Positions 37,331-45,333 of a stretch of 64,000 nt of DNA are shown piece by piece. This DNA is from Azoarcus sp. DD4 (lineage in GTDB: Bacteria; Pseudomonadota; Gammaproteobacteria; Burkholderiales; Rhodocyclaceae): positions 4,402,001 to 4,466,000 of the forward strand of contig NZ_CP022958.1 of NCBI RefSeq assembly GCF_006496635.1. The letters run 5' to 3'. A program made the translations under genes and the position numbers. The notes beneath the pieces are model-generated. The model saw nothing but the letters and a program-made list of their open reading frames with translations, was not told the DNA's origin and ran no database searches. Position 1 is the stretch's first letter. Each line of letters opens with the position of its first letter.

Positions 37331-37609
37331 CCCCACGCTCCCGGCTGCGCGGCAGGAGGGCCGGCGCTGCACAGCCGGCCCGTTCCGCGGGCACGGAGCA
37401 ATGCTCCGCGAAACCCCCGCCCCCCGAGGAGGCGGCTTTGTCTTGGGACGGCCCGGCTACACAGTTGTCCCCACGCTCCCGGCTTCGCGGCAGGAGGGCC
37501 GGCTTTGCACAGCCGGCCCGTTCCGCGGGCACGGAGCAATGCTCCGCGAAACCCCCGCTCCACCCCCCCGAGGGGGCCGTTCTGTCTTGGGGTGGCCCGG
37601 CGACAAAAC
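37331..37609. repeat. Tandem duplication of a 138-base GC-rich element between tatA and tatB
   Basis: Two copies begin with CCCCACGCTCCCGGCT at 37331 and 37469. Each contains a GCCGGC...GCCGGC hairpin and a GGAGC-AAT-GCTCC hairpin, and ends near TGTCTTGGG(A/G)-GGCCCGGC. They differ at a few positions and in the C-run before the end. No gene. A related GGAGCgatGCTCC hairpin occurs in the sucC leader. It looks like a dispersed intergenic element that has duplicated in place. Confidence 0.85.
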
Positions 37610-37635
37610 AAAGGGGCGCTCCGCGCGGGCGCCCC
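37601..37635 (-). terminator. Terminator-like hairpin directly after tatA
   Basis: Stem GGGGCGC (37613-37619) / GCGCCCC (37629-37635). On the minus strand it is followed by TTTGTTTTG, and on the plus strand by TTTTT. It lies 23 bases past the tatA stop, so tatA may be largely uncoupled from tatBC. Confidence 0.65.
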
Positions 37636-37657
37636 CGGTTTTTCGCTCTAGCCTGCC

Positions 37658-37891
37658 TCAGGAGTGGGTCTTCTCGACCTTTTCCCGGGCCTCACCCTCG
37701 AGGGTCTGCCCGCCGGCGATCTTCTGCTGCGATGCGCTGTCAGCCGCGGAGTCCGCTTCCTTCATGCCGTCCTTGAAACCTTTGACCGCGCCCCCGAGAT
37801 CCTGTCCGATGTTGCGCAGCTTCTTGGTACCGAAAACCAGCATGACGATGACCAGAACGATCAGCCAGTGCCAGATGCTGAATGAACCCAT
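37658..37891 (-). CDS. tatA: Twin-arginine translocase subunit TatA
   Basis: 77 residues: an N-terminal membrane helix (IWHWLIVLVIVMLVFGTKKL), the hinge FGTKKLRNIG, an amphipathic helix (LGGAVKGFKDGM) and an acidic-basic tail. It forms the translocation pore for folded proteins. Starts 10 bases after hinT. Confidence 0.96.
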   Translation of the reverse strand: MGSFSIWHWLIVLVIVMLVFGTKKLRNIGQDLGGAVKGFKDGMKEADSAADSASQQKIAGGQTLEGEAREKVEKTHS

Positions 37892-37901
37892 ACCGCTCTC
37901 C

Positions 37902-38249
37902 TTAACGCTTCAGCATGGGCGGCAGGGGATCCGGCCCGCCCAAAATGTGTAGGTGAAGATGATACACCTCCTGCAAACCCACCCGCCCGGTGTTCACGAT
38001 GGTACGAAAACCGCTGGAGCAGCCCTGCTCGACCGCGATTCGACCGGCCGTAACCATCAGACGGCCCATCATGGCCTCGTGTTCCGGCGCCAGCTCGGCC
38101 ATCGATGGAATGTGCTGCTTGGGGATCACCAGGATGTGCACCGGCGCCTGCGGCCGGACGTCGTGAAAGGCGAGCACCAGCTCGTCCTCGTACACCTTCT
38201 TCGCCGGAATCTCGCCAGCCGCGATGCGGCAGAAGATGCAGTCGCTCAT
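37902..38249 (-). CDS. hinT: HIT-family purine nucleoside phosphoramidase (HinT)
   Basis: 115 residues from MSDCIFCRIAAGEIPAKKVYED. The histidine triad is HLHLHILGG near the C-terminus. It hydrolyses AMP-lysine or AMP-NH2 type phosphoramidates. Placed between hisE and tatA, a common betaproteobacterial order. Confidence 0.94.
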   Translation of the reverse strand: MSDCIFCRIAAGEIPAKKVYEDELVLAFHDVRPQAPVHILVIPKQHIPSMAELAPEHEAMMGRLMVTAGRIAVEQGCSSGFRTIVNTGRVGLQEVYHLHLHILGGPDPLPPMLKR

Positions 38250-38259
38250 CGAGTTGCGT

Positions 38260-38595
38260 TCAACCGGCCGCGGGAGCGCCGCGCGACTTCTTCTCGTCGA
38301 TGCCGGACACGCCTTCACGGCGACGGAACTCGGCCAGCACGTCATCGACTGAGAGACCGTGGTGGGCCAGCAGCACCATGGAGTGGAACCAGAGGTCGGT
38401 GACTTCCCAGACCAGGTGGAGCATGTCCTTGTCCTTGGCCGCCATGATGGTCTCGGCCGCCTCCTCCGCCACCTTCTTGCAGATCGCGTCGGTGCCCTTG
38501 GTGTACAGGCTGGAGACGTAGGAAGAGTCGGGATCTGCCTTCTTCCGCTCGGCGAGCGTCGCCGCCACGCGGTGCAGCACTTCGATGTCGATCAT
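38260..38595 (-). CDS. hisE: Phosphoribosyl-ATP pyrophosphatase
   Basis: 111 residues, MazG-like fold with the metal-binding EEAAETIMAAKD motif. It carries out the second step of histidine synthesis. Its start overlaps the hisI stop (ATGA). It is separate from hisI here, whereas enterics have a fused HisIE. Confidence 0.95.
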   Translation of the reverse strand: MIDIEVLHRVAATLAERKKADPDSSYVSSLYTKGTDAICKKVAEEAAETIMAAKDKDMLHLVWEVTDLWFHSMVLLAHHGLSVDDVLAEFRRREGVSGIDEKKSRGAPAAG

Positions 38596-38987
38596 GAGTA
38601 GATGTCCTTCGGATCTTTCAGTACCGGCTCCACGGCCTCCCAGCGGCCGTCGGCGAGAAACTTCTGGAAGAAACAGCTGTGACGTCCGGTGTGGCAGGCA
38701 ATGCCGCCAATCTGCTCGACCTTGAGCAGCACGACATCGTTGTCGCAATCGATGCGGATCTCGATCACCTTCTGCACATGACCGGATTCCTCGCCCTTAT
38801 GCCACAGCTTACGCCGCGAACGTGACCAGTAGATGGCGTGCCCGGACTCGGCGGTGCGCTGCAGCGCCTCGCGGTTCATCCAGGCGAACATGAGCACGTC
38901 GCCGCTCGATGCCTCCTGCGCGATCACCGGCACCAGTCCGTTTTCGTCCCACTTGACCTCATTGAGCCACTTGGTGCTCACACTCAC
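38592..38987 (-). CDS. hisI: Phosphoribosyl-AMP cyclohydrolase
   Basis: 131 residues with a GTG start at 38987 overlapping the hisF stop (GTGA), 7 bases after a GAGG ribosome site; GTG 38981 is an alternative. Zinc and active-site residues lie in MFAWMNREAL, WSRSRRKLWHKGEESGH, DCDNDVVL and ACHTGRHSCFF. It opens the adenine ring of PR-AMP. Confidence 0.94.
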   Translation of the reverse strand: MSVSTKWLNEVKWDENGLVPVIAQEASSGDVLMFAWMNREALQRTAESGHAIYWSRSRRKLWHKGEESGHVQKVIEIRIDCDNDVVLLKVEQIGGIACHTGRHSCFFQKFLADGRWEAVEPVLKDPKDIYS

Positions 38988-39742
38988 AGTCGCACCTCGA
39001 TGCCCCGCGCCCGCATCAGCTCCTTGGCTTCGCGCACGGTGTGTTGGCCGAAATGGAAGATGCTCGCCGCCAGTACCGCATCTGCACGCCCCTCCGACAC
39101 ACCATCGGCAAGATGCTCGAGCGAACCGACGCCGCCGCTGGCAATCACGGGGATGCGCACCGCGTCCGACACGGCGCGGGTAAGGCCAAGGTCGAAACCG
39201 ATCTTGGTTCCGTCGCGATCCATGCTGGTAAGGAGAATCTCGCCGGCACCAAGCGATTCGACCTTGCGCGCCCACTCGACCGCATCCAGGCCGGTGTTGT
39301 TACGCCCGCCGTGGGTGAAGACCTCCCACTTGCCCGGCGCCGTCTGCTTGGCGTCGATGGCCACGACGATGCACTGGCTGCCGACCTTGCCGCTGGCGTC
39401 GGCGACGATCCGGGGGTTGTTCACCGCGGCGGTGTTGATGCTGACCTTGTCCGCGCCCGCATTGAGCAGGCGCCGGACATCATCGACCGAACGCACGCCA
39501 CCACCCACGGTGAGCGGAATGAAGACCTGATCGGCCACCTGCTCGACAACGTGCAGGATGATGTCGCGATCGTCGGAACTGGCCGTGATGTCGAGAAAAG
39601 TGATCTCGTCGGCGCCCTGGTCGTCATAGCGCCGCGCGATCTCGACCGGATCGCCGGCATCGCGCAATTCGACGAAATTCACACCCTTGACCACCCGCCC
39701 CGCATTGACGTCGAGGCAGGGGATGATGCGCTTGGCGAGCAT
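38984..39742 (-). CDS. hisF: Imidazole glycerol phosphate synthase cyclase subunit
   Basis: 252 residues from MLAKRIIPCLDVNAGRVVKG, with catalytic Asp in CLDVNAGRVVKG and the second Asp in TSMDRDGT. TIM barrel that joins with HisH to make imidazole glycerol phosphate. Its ATG overlaps the hisA stop. Confidence 0.97.
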   Translation of the reverse strand: MLAKRIIPCLDVNAGRVVKGVNFVELRDAGDPVEIARRYDDQGADEITFLDITASSDDRDIILHVVEQVADQVFIPLTVGGGVRSVDDVRRLLNAGADKVSINTAAVNNPRIVADASGKVGSQCIVVAIDAKQTAPGKWEVFTHGGRNNTGLDAVEWARKVESLGAGEILLTSMDRDGTKIGFDLGLTRAVSDAVRIPVIASGGVGSLEHLADGVSEGRADAVLAASIFHFGQHTVREAKELMRARGIEVRL

Positions 39743-40500
39743 CAGACGCCCCCGGCGGTGCGGGCACCCAACTCGTCGGCACGGGCCTGCGCGGCGGCGA
39801 GGTCGAGCGAACCTTCGTAGATTGCCCGACCGGTGATCGCACCGATGACCCCTTCTTCCTCGACCGCACACAGCGCATCGATATCGCGCAGGTCGGTGAT
39901 GCCACCGCTGGCGATCACCGGGATCCGCAGCGCGCGCGCAAGGCGCACCGTGGCTTCGATGTTGACGCCGGAGAGCATGCCGTCACGACCGATGTCGGTG
40001 TAGATCACCGACTCGACGCCGTAATCCTCGAACTTCTTCGCCAGGTCGACGACATCGTGCCCGGTCATCTTGGACCAGCCGTCCACCGCCACCTTGCCAT
40101 CCTTGGCGTCGAGACCGACGATGATGTGGCCCGGGAAGGCGCCGCAGGCGTCGTGCAGGAATCCTGGATTCTTCACCGCGGCGGTGCCGATGATGACGTA
40201 GGAAATGCCGTTGTCGAGGTAGTGTTCGATGGTGTCGAGATCGCGGATGCCGCCACCGAGCTGCACCGGGATGTCGTCGCCGACTTCATCGGTGATGGCG
40301 CGGATAGCCGCACCGTTCTTGGGCTTGCCGGCAAAGGCGCCATTGAGGTCGACCAGATGGAGACGACGTGCGCCCTGTTCGATCCAGTGCCGCGCCATCG
40401 CAGCCGGATCGGAGGAGAACACCGTGGCGTCGTCCATTTCGCCCTGCTTCAGGCGAACACATTGACCATCCTTGAGGTCGATAGCGGGGATCAGCAACAT
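39742..40500 (-). CDS. hisA: ProFAR isomerase
   Basis: 252 residues from MLLIPAIDLKDGQCVRL, with the catalytic Asp near residue 8 and the second in YTDIGRDGMLSG. A TIM-barrel isomerase paralogous to hisF. It overlaps hisF downstream and follows hisH after 44 bases. Confidence 0.97.
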   Translation of the reverse strand: MLLIPAIDLKDGQCVRLKQGEMDDATVFSSDPAAMARHWIEQGARRLHLVDLNGAFAGKPKNGAAIRAITDEVGDDIPVQLGGGIRDLDTIEHYLDNGISYVIIGTAAVKNPGFLHDACGAFPGHIIVGLDAKDGKVAVDGWSKMTGHDVVDLAKKFEDYGVESVIYTDIGRDGMLSGVNIEATVRLARALRIPVIASGGITDLRDIDALCAVEEEGVIGAITGRAIYEGSLDLAAAQARADELGARTAGGV

Positions 40501-40544
40501 ACCGGGACAGAGGCAGTGAGGGGAAGGGAAGCGATGGGCCAGCG

Positions 40545-41183
40545 TCAAGGCGCCCAGCGGACGAAATTCTCGAGCAGCCGCAGGCCTGCCTGGGCACTCT
40601 TTTCCGGGTGGAACTGAACGGCAAAGATATTATCCCGCGCTACCGCACTGGTAAAGCGCAGGCCGTAGTCGGTCTGTGCAGCGGTCACGCCGGCGTCGGC
40701 CGGCATCACGAAGTAGCTGTGCACGAAGTAGAAGCGCTCGCCGTCGGCGATACCTTCCCACATCGGATGCGGCTTCGACTGCCACACCTCGTTCCAGCCC
40801 ATGTGCGGAACTTTCAGGCGGCAGCCGTCGGCTGCCACCATGCGCTCGTCGGGGAAACGTACCACTTCGCCCGGCAGGATGCCGAGCCCGGGAACATCGC
40901 CTTCCGCCGAATGCGCAAACAGCATCTGCTGGCCGATGCAGATGCCGAGAAAGGGCTTGCTTGCCGCAGCGGCAATCACCGCCGGACGCAAGCCGCGCTG
41001 ATCGAGTTCGCGCATGCAGTCGGGCATCGCCCCCTGGCCGGGGAACACGACCCGGCCCGCGGCAGCAACCACCGCGGGATCCGAAGTGATGACGATTTCA
41101 CGCCCCGGCGCCACATGCTCGATCGCCTTCGCGACCGAGCGCAGGTTGCCCATGCCGTAATCGATGATGGCCACGTCGGTCAT
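40545..41183 (-). CDS. hisH: Imidazole glycerol phosphate synthase glutaminase subunit
   Basis: 212 residues. The class I amidotransferase Cys is in FLGICIGQQ, with His-Glu in VQFHPEKS. It supplies ammonia to HisF. Start MTDVAIIDYGMGNLRSV. Confidence 0.96.
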   Translation of the reverse strand: MTDVAIIDYGMGNLRSVAKAIEHVAPGREIVITSDPAVVAAAGRVVFPGQGAMPDCMRELDQRGLRPAVIAAAASKPFLGICIGQQMLFAHSAEGDVPGLGILPGEVVRFPDERMVAADGCRLKVPHMGWNEVWQSKPHPMWEGIADGERFYFVHSYFVMPADAGVTAAQTDYGLRFTSAVARDNIFAVQFHPEKSAQAGLRLLENFVRWAP

Positions 41184-41256
41184 CTTGGAAACGCTCGCTC
41201 AGAGTTGCGGTAAGGAATAAGGGAACTGCCGGCGCAACCTCTCGCCGCGGCGGCGG

Positions 41257-41844
41257 TCAGAGCGCGCCCTTGGTGGAAGGCACCGCGCCGGCAAGACGCT
41301 CGTCACGCTCGGCGGCCATGCGCAGCGCCCGGCCGAAAGCCTTGAAGATGGTTTCACACTGGTGATGCGCGTTATCGCCACGCAGGTTGTCGATGTGCAG
41401 GGTAACACCCGCATGATTGACGAAACCCTGGAAAAACTCACGCGCCAGATCGACATCGAAATTGCCGATGCGGCCGCGGGTGTATTCCACGAAGTAATGC
41501 AGCCCGGGACGCCCGGAGAAGTCCACCACCACGCGCGACAGCGCTTCGTCGAGCGGCACATAGGCATGCCCGTATCGGCGGATGCCCTTCTTGTCGCCCA
41601 GCGCCTTGGCAAAAGCCTGCCCGAGGGTGATGCCCACATCCTCCACGGTGTGGTGGTCGTCGATGTGGGTATCGCCTTCGGCTCGGATGTCGAGATCGAT
41701 CGCACCGTGGCGGGCGATCTGGTCGAGCATGTGGTCGAAAAAGGGCACGCCGGTTGCAAGATTGGCCTTGCCGGTCCCGTCCAGGTCGATACGGGCGGTG
41801 ATCCGGGTTTCGAGGGTGTTGCGCGTGACGTCGGCTTGCCGCAT
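41257..41844 (-). CDS. hisB: Imidazoleglycerol-phosphate dehydratase
   Basis: 195 residues, monofunctional (no HisN phosphatase domain). Mn-binding motifs are HMLDQIARH, DDHHTVEDVGI, and the C-terminal DNLRGDNAHHQCETIFK. First gene of the leftward his block; hisC lies divergently beyond it and hisG/hisD are not in the window. Confidence 0.96.
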   Translation of the reverse strand: MRQADVTRNTLETRITARIDLDGTGKANLATGVPFFDHMLDQIARHGAIDLDIRAEGDTHIDDHHTVEDVGITLGQAFAKALGDKKGIRRYGHAYVPLDEALSRVVVDFSGRPGLHYFVEYTRGRIGNFDVDLAREFFQGFVNHAGVTLHIDNLRGDNAHHQCETIFKAFGRALRMAAERDERLAGAVPSTKGAL

Positions 41845-41958
41845 GGCTGATTACTGGACTGCAGGTGAATATCGAGGCCCATGATACCATCGCCGCACGA
41901 TCCGGCAGCAACACCGGACAGCCTCGACAACCGCCAGCCAAATCCGCCAGACCCAAGC

Positions 41959-43032
41959 ATGAGCCGCTACTGGAGTGCCGTCGTCCACGGCCTGACCCCT
42001 TATGTTCCGGGCGAACAGCCCAAGCTCGACAACCTGGTCAAGCTGAATACCAACGAACACCCATACGGCCCGTCGCCGCGTGCACTCGAAGCGATCCACG
42101 CCGCCACCTCGGACGGCTTGCGGCTTTATCCGGACCCGAACGCTGACGCGCTGAAGCAGGCCCTGGCCCGGCGTTACAAGGTGACGCCCGAACAGATCTT
42201 CGTCGGCAACGGCTCGGACGAAGTGCTCGCACACGCTTTCATGGCCCTGCTCCGGCACGAACGCCCGCTGTGGTTCCCCGACATCACCTACAGCTTCTAC
42301 CCGGTCTATTGCGGCCTCTACGACATCGCCGCGCGCACCATTCCGCTCGATGCCGACTTTGCGATCCGCACCGAAGACTATCTGCCGCAAGGCGAAGAAC
42401 GGGCCGGCGCAATCATCTTCCCCAACCCCAACGCCCCGACCGGCCGGCTGCTGCCGCTCGCCGACATCGAGCGCATCGTCGCCGGCAACCCGGACGCGGT
42501 GGTGGTGGTCGATGAGGCCTATGTCGATTTCGGCGGAGAGAGCGCGCTCGCCCTGGTGGACCGCTACCCCAACCTGCTGGTGATCCAGACTTTCTCCAAG
42601 AGCCGCTCGCTTGCCGGCCTGCGGGTAGGATTCGCCGTCGGTCACGCGGCGCTGATCGAGGCCCTGGAGCGCGTCAAGAACAGCTTCAATTCCTACCCGC
42701 TCGATCGTCTGGCGATTGCCGGCGCGGTCGCATCGGTCGAAGACGACGACTACTTCGTCGACAGCTGCCGCAAGGTCGTCGCTACCCGCGAACGCGTCGT
42801 GTCGGACCTCGCCGCGCTCGGCTTCGACGTCCTGCCCTCGGCGGCCAACTTCATCTTTGCCCGCCACCCGCAACGCGATGCGGCGGAACTCGCCGCATCC
42901 CTGCGCCAACGCGCCATCATCGTGCGCCACTTCCGCCAGCCCCGCATAGAGCAGTTCCTGCGCATCACCATCGGCACCGACGCGCAGTGCCAAACGCTGG
43001 TCGCGGCGCTGAAAGACATCCTGGCATCCTGA
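41959..43032 (+). CDS. hisC: Histidinol-phosphate aminotransferase
   Basis: 357 residues from MSRYWSAVVHGLTPYVPGEQ. An ATG at 41881 is in frame but would leave only 36 bases to divergent hisB. The PLP lysine lies in QTFSKSRSLAGLRVGF, with FPNPNAPTG and VDEAYVDFGG also present. It transaminates imidazole acetol phosphate. Its orientation, opposite to hisB-hisE, breaks the usual hisGDCBHAFIE order. Confidence 0.93.
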   Translation: MSRYWSAVVHGLTPYVPGEQPKLDNLVKLNTNEHPYGPSPRALEAIHAATSDGLRLYPDPNADALKQALARRYKVTPEQIFVGNGSDEVLAHAFMALLRHERPLWFPDITYSFYPVYCGLYDIAARTIPLDADFAIRTEDYLPQGEERAGAIIFPNPNAPTGRLLPLADIERIVAGNPDAVVVVDEAYVDFGGESALALVDRYPNLLVIQTFSKSRSLAGLRVGFAVGHAALIEALERVKNSFNSYPLDRLAIAGAVASVEDDDYFVDSCRKVVATRERVVSDLAALGFDVLPSAANFIFARHPQRDAAELAASLRQRAIIVRHFRQPRIEQFLRITIGTDAQCQTLVAALKDILAS

Positions 43033-43135
43033 ACGGCACAGCGCGCGGAACGTCAGCCGACGACGTCCGCGCGCGCGATCAAGAATTCAAGACAGCCGAT
43101 CGCCCATCAAGGCGACCAAGACACTGCTTGCACAG

Positions 43136-43858
43136 TCAGACGTCGGTTCCGGCCTTGCGCCCCGCCGCCGAGATCAGGCGCTTTTTCACCGCCATGACCT
43201 TGCGCGCATAGCCTGCATCGGGGTCGGAGAGCGCGCCGCCGTAGTACTGCAGCGCAGCCTGCAGGCTGCCGTAGCGGCGCAGCCCCTCGCGCAGCACCAG
43301 CGTACCGACGCGCACATTGAGCTCCGGATCAAACAGCGCATCCTCGCCCTTGGCCTTGCCAATCTTGTCCATGTGGAATCGCGGAATCACCTGCATCAGC
43401 CCCTGCGCGCCCGACTGGCTCTCGGCGAAGGGATTGAAGCGCGATTCCACAGCCATCACGGCCACGATGAGCAAAGGATCGATACCTGCGTGGCGGCCGG
43501 CTTCCTGCGCGGCAAGCAGCACGGGCTCGAGCACCAGACTGGAGACCCGGTACTGCTGGGACACCCAGTCGCGCACGCGCGCCATCTCGCCGGACAGATC
43601 GTCATCGCCAAGCTCGACGGCTACCGGCTTCGGCGCCACCACTGGCGCAGCAACCGGCACCGCCGCTGACGCATCGACCACATCCGCCTGCTCGGCGGCG
43701 ACCATATCGAACGCGCCGGCACCTTTCACAGGCAACTTGCCGCTGACGACAACGGCGCCTGCAATCAGACCAGCGACCAACAAACTACCGTGAGTGAAGT
43801 GAAGCAGAAACTCGCCCGCGCGACGCAGCGGAGCGACCAAACGAGTTGCGTGATCCAT
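43136..43858 (-). CDS. SLT-domain lytic transglycosylase with N-terminal anchor
   Basis: 240 residues from ATG 43858, placed after a GGAGG ribosome site; the ATG at 43870 overlaps that site and is less likely. Residues about 23-43 form a membrane anchor. The Slt domain (about 110-225) has the catalytic Glu in MAVESRFNPFAE, SGAQGLMQVIPRF and a C-terminal YYGGALSDPDAGYARKV. It cleaves peptidoglycan glycan strands, leaving anhydro-muropeptides. The neighbouring AmpD-like amidase acts on such products. Confidence 0.9.
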   Translation of the reverse strand: MDHATRLVAPLRRAGEFLLHFTHGSLLVAGLIAGAVVVSGKLPVKGAGAFDMVAAEQADVVDASAAVPVAAPVVAPKPVAVELGDDDLSGEMARVRDWVSQQYRVSSLVLEPVLLAAQEAGRHAGIDPLLIVAVMAVESRFNPFAESQSGAQGLMQVIPRFHMDKIGKAKGEDALFDPELNVRVGTLVLREGLRRYGSLQAALQYYGGALSDPDAGYARKVMAVKKRLISAAGRKAGTDV

Positions 43859-43896
43859 GGTGTCCTCCATGCTGTGGCCGGAGCACACGACACGCA

Positions 43897-44095
43897 GCTG
43901 CCCGGTAAGGCAGTTTGCCAACCCCACGGAGGTCTTCCACAGGGCCATCTTCCGGCAGGAGGCAGGTAAGCCCCGACCACCGGGTCGTCGTACTCGGTCG
44001 CCAGTAGGTTTTCAGGCGGAGGACCGCAACCAGATCCTTCGCCCCGCAGTGCGAACAGCCATGATTCCCGCGCCACCCTCCTACTGCCGGGCAGC
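43897..44095 (-). ncRNA. Structured RNA candidate in the transglycosylase leader, rod-like with partial 6S resemblance
   Basis: The two ends pair perfectly over 9 bases (GCTGCCCGG, 44095-44087, with CCGGGCAGC, 43905-43897). Inside, GGAGG pairs with CCUCC, GGCUGUU with GAUGGCC allowing wobbles, and GCGGGG with UCCUGC, giving a long imperfect rod of 199 nt. The apical hairpin is CGACGACC...GGTGGTCG-like. UGUUCGCACUGCGGG resembles the 5' part of E. coli 6S RNA (UGUUCGCAAGCGGG). The upper part is shorter than E. coli 6S, and a regulatory 5' leader is an equally good reading. Confidence 0.35.
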
Positions 44096-44160
44096 GCCGC
44101 ACTGGCGCAAATTCAATTGAAAGGAATACTGCAATGCAGCGAAAACGTGAAGCTGGGCGG

Positions 44161-44190
44161 ATTCTATTGATTTGTTTGACTATTGTCAAA
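44161..44190 (-). promoter_or_regulatory. Strong promoter at the ampD end with an overlapping palindrome
   Basis: Minus-strand TTGACA (44189-44184), 17-base spacer, TAGAAT (44166-44161), which overlaps the ampD stop codon. The -35 lies in a 16-bp inverted repeat TTTGAC-TATT-GTCAAA (44175-44190) that could be an operator. It would transcribe the structured RNA region and the transglycosylase gene from near 44154. Confidence 0.6.
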
Positions 44191-44748
44191 ACAGGCCCAC
44201 TTCAAGCCTGATCCAACCCCAACCAAACCGCGTAATTGAAGCCAGTCGAAGCAAGGCCCCGGATCGGTCTTGCGGCCAGGCGCCACATCGGAATGCCCCG
44301 CGATCGCGGTGATCGGATAGTGCTCGCAAAGTGCCTTCACAAGCCCTGCCAGGCGCTCGTACTGGACCGGCTCGAAGGGCACGGTGTCGCAGCCCTCCAA
44401 CTCGATTCCAACGGAAAAATCGTTGCAGCGCTCCCGCCCCTCCCAGCACGACAGCCCGGCATGCCAGGCCCGGTCGTCCGCCGAGACGAACTGGATCACC
44501 TCGCCATCGCGGCGAATGAAAAAGTGGGCGGACACGCGGAAATGACATATCTCCGCGTAGTAAGGATGCTCGGCCGGATCGAGAGTATTGGTGAAAAGCT
44601 GCTCGACGCCGGGCCCGCCGAACTGGTCGGGCGGAAGGCTGATGGCATGCACAACGATGAGCGAAGGTAGCTCGCCGGCCGGGCGCACATCGAAATTGGG
44701 TGACGGCACTTGCCGGCAATCCGGCAGCCAACCTGTTTCCGCTTTCAT
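44164..44748 (-). CDS. ampD: 1,6-anhydro-N-acetylmuramyl-L-alanine amidase AmpD
   Basis: 194 residues from MKAETGWL (ATG 44757 also possible). Zinc ligands are the His in IVVHAISLPPDQFGG and the His and Asp in GHSDVAPGRKTDPGPCFDW. It lacks a signal peptide, so it is the cytosolic amidase that recycles muropeptides and keeps AmpR inducer levels low. It stands upstream of the transglycosylase in the same direction. Confidence 0.92.
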   Translation of the reverse strand: MKAETGWLPDCRQVPSPNFDVRPAGELPSLIVVHAISLPPDQFGGPGVEQLFTNTLDPAEHPYYAEICHFRVSAHFFIRRDGEVIQFVSADDRAWHAGLSCWEGRERCNDFSVGIELEGCDTVPFEPVQYERLAGLVKALCEHYPITAIAGHSDVAPGRKTDPGPCFDWLQLRGLVGVGSGLKWACFDNSQTNQ

Positions 44749-44766
44749 GCCCCTCACTCGACGACC

Positions 44767-45168
44767 TCAACGGCGCACTGGAGCCGGCTTCTCAGAGCCC
44801 CTGAAGCAGGAGATCCATGCAGCAACGACCACAGTCGTTGCAAAATGGCGACTGACATCCGCCTGCAAGTCAACAAGGCAGCCAACGCCCTCTGCATTCC
44901 TGTAGACGGTGTTCGAGACATCAGAAGCCCTTGTACTTCTCCAACGGCAAGCCATTGTTCCCCACATACGCGCTCCAGCACTCGAAGACTTCCGCACCCC
45001 CTGTAGCAAGAGCGCTGCACGCTTCTCCGCCATAGCCTTGGCCAAACCAGCATCGGCCGCCTGGGATATGCTAATGCGCAGTTCCTCGGCTTCTGTCAGA
45101 AGCGTTTCCGCCCGAGAAACGTTGGCAGCCTTCTTGGTGACAGTTGCGTGATTGTTCGTCGTGGTCAT
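44767..45168 (-). pseudogene. Small conserved-looking protein with probable C-terminal frameshift
   Basis: The frame from ATG 45168 starts MTTTNNHATVTKKAANVSRAETLLTEAEELR, a helical, charged N-terminus. After WGT near 44960 the sequence turns into unlikely, Arg/Cys/Trp-rich protein to 44767. One base added in the G4 run (44960-44963, C on the plus strand) instead gives WGNNGLPLEKYKGF and a stop at 44921, an 82-residue product with a natural end. I do not know the function. It may be a broken gene or an assembly indel. Confidence 0.55.
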
Positions 45169-45333
45169 GGCCGCACTCCACTCTGGCCTGTCGCTGGCGA
45201 CCTAGCCCACACACGCATATACATCAACAATAGCGATGCACATGCTTACACGCCCCCTGAATGATCATGCTGGAGGTCGCTACGCCAGAACACGCATCGC
45301 GAACCGGGCGGCAAAAGCGGTCGCACGCCATTA
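45169..45333. other. Spacer between the ABC ATPase and the small gene
   Basis: 165 bases. It lies upstream of the small gene and downstream of the ABC ATPase, both read leftwards. AT-rich patches (TGTATATGCG on the minus strand) may be the small gene's promoter. No clear terminator is seen. Confidence 0.3.

Noticed and set aside
43859..44163. Cobalamin, TPP or c-di-GMP riboswitch before the transglycosylase
   Set aside because: None of the class-defining conserved boxes is present; kept only as an unclassified structured RNA, possibly 6S-like.
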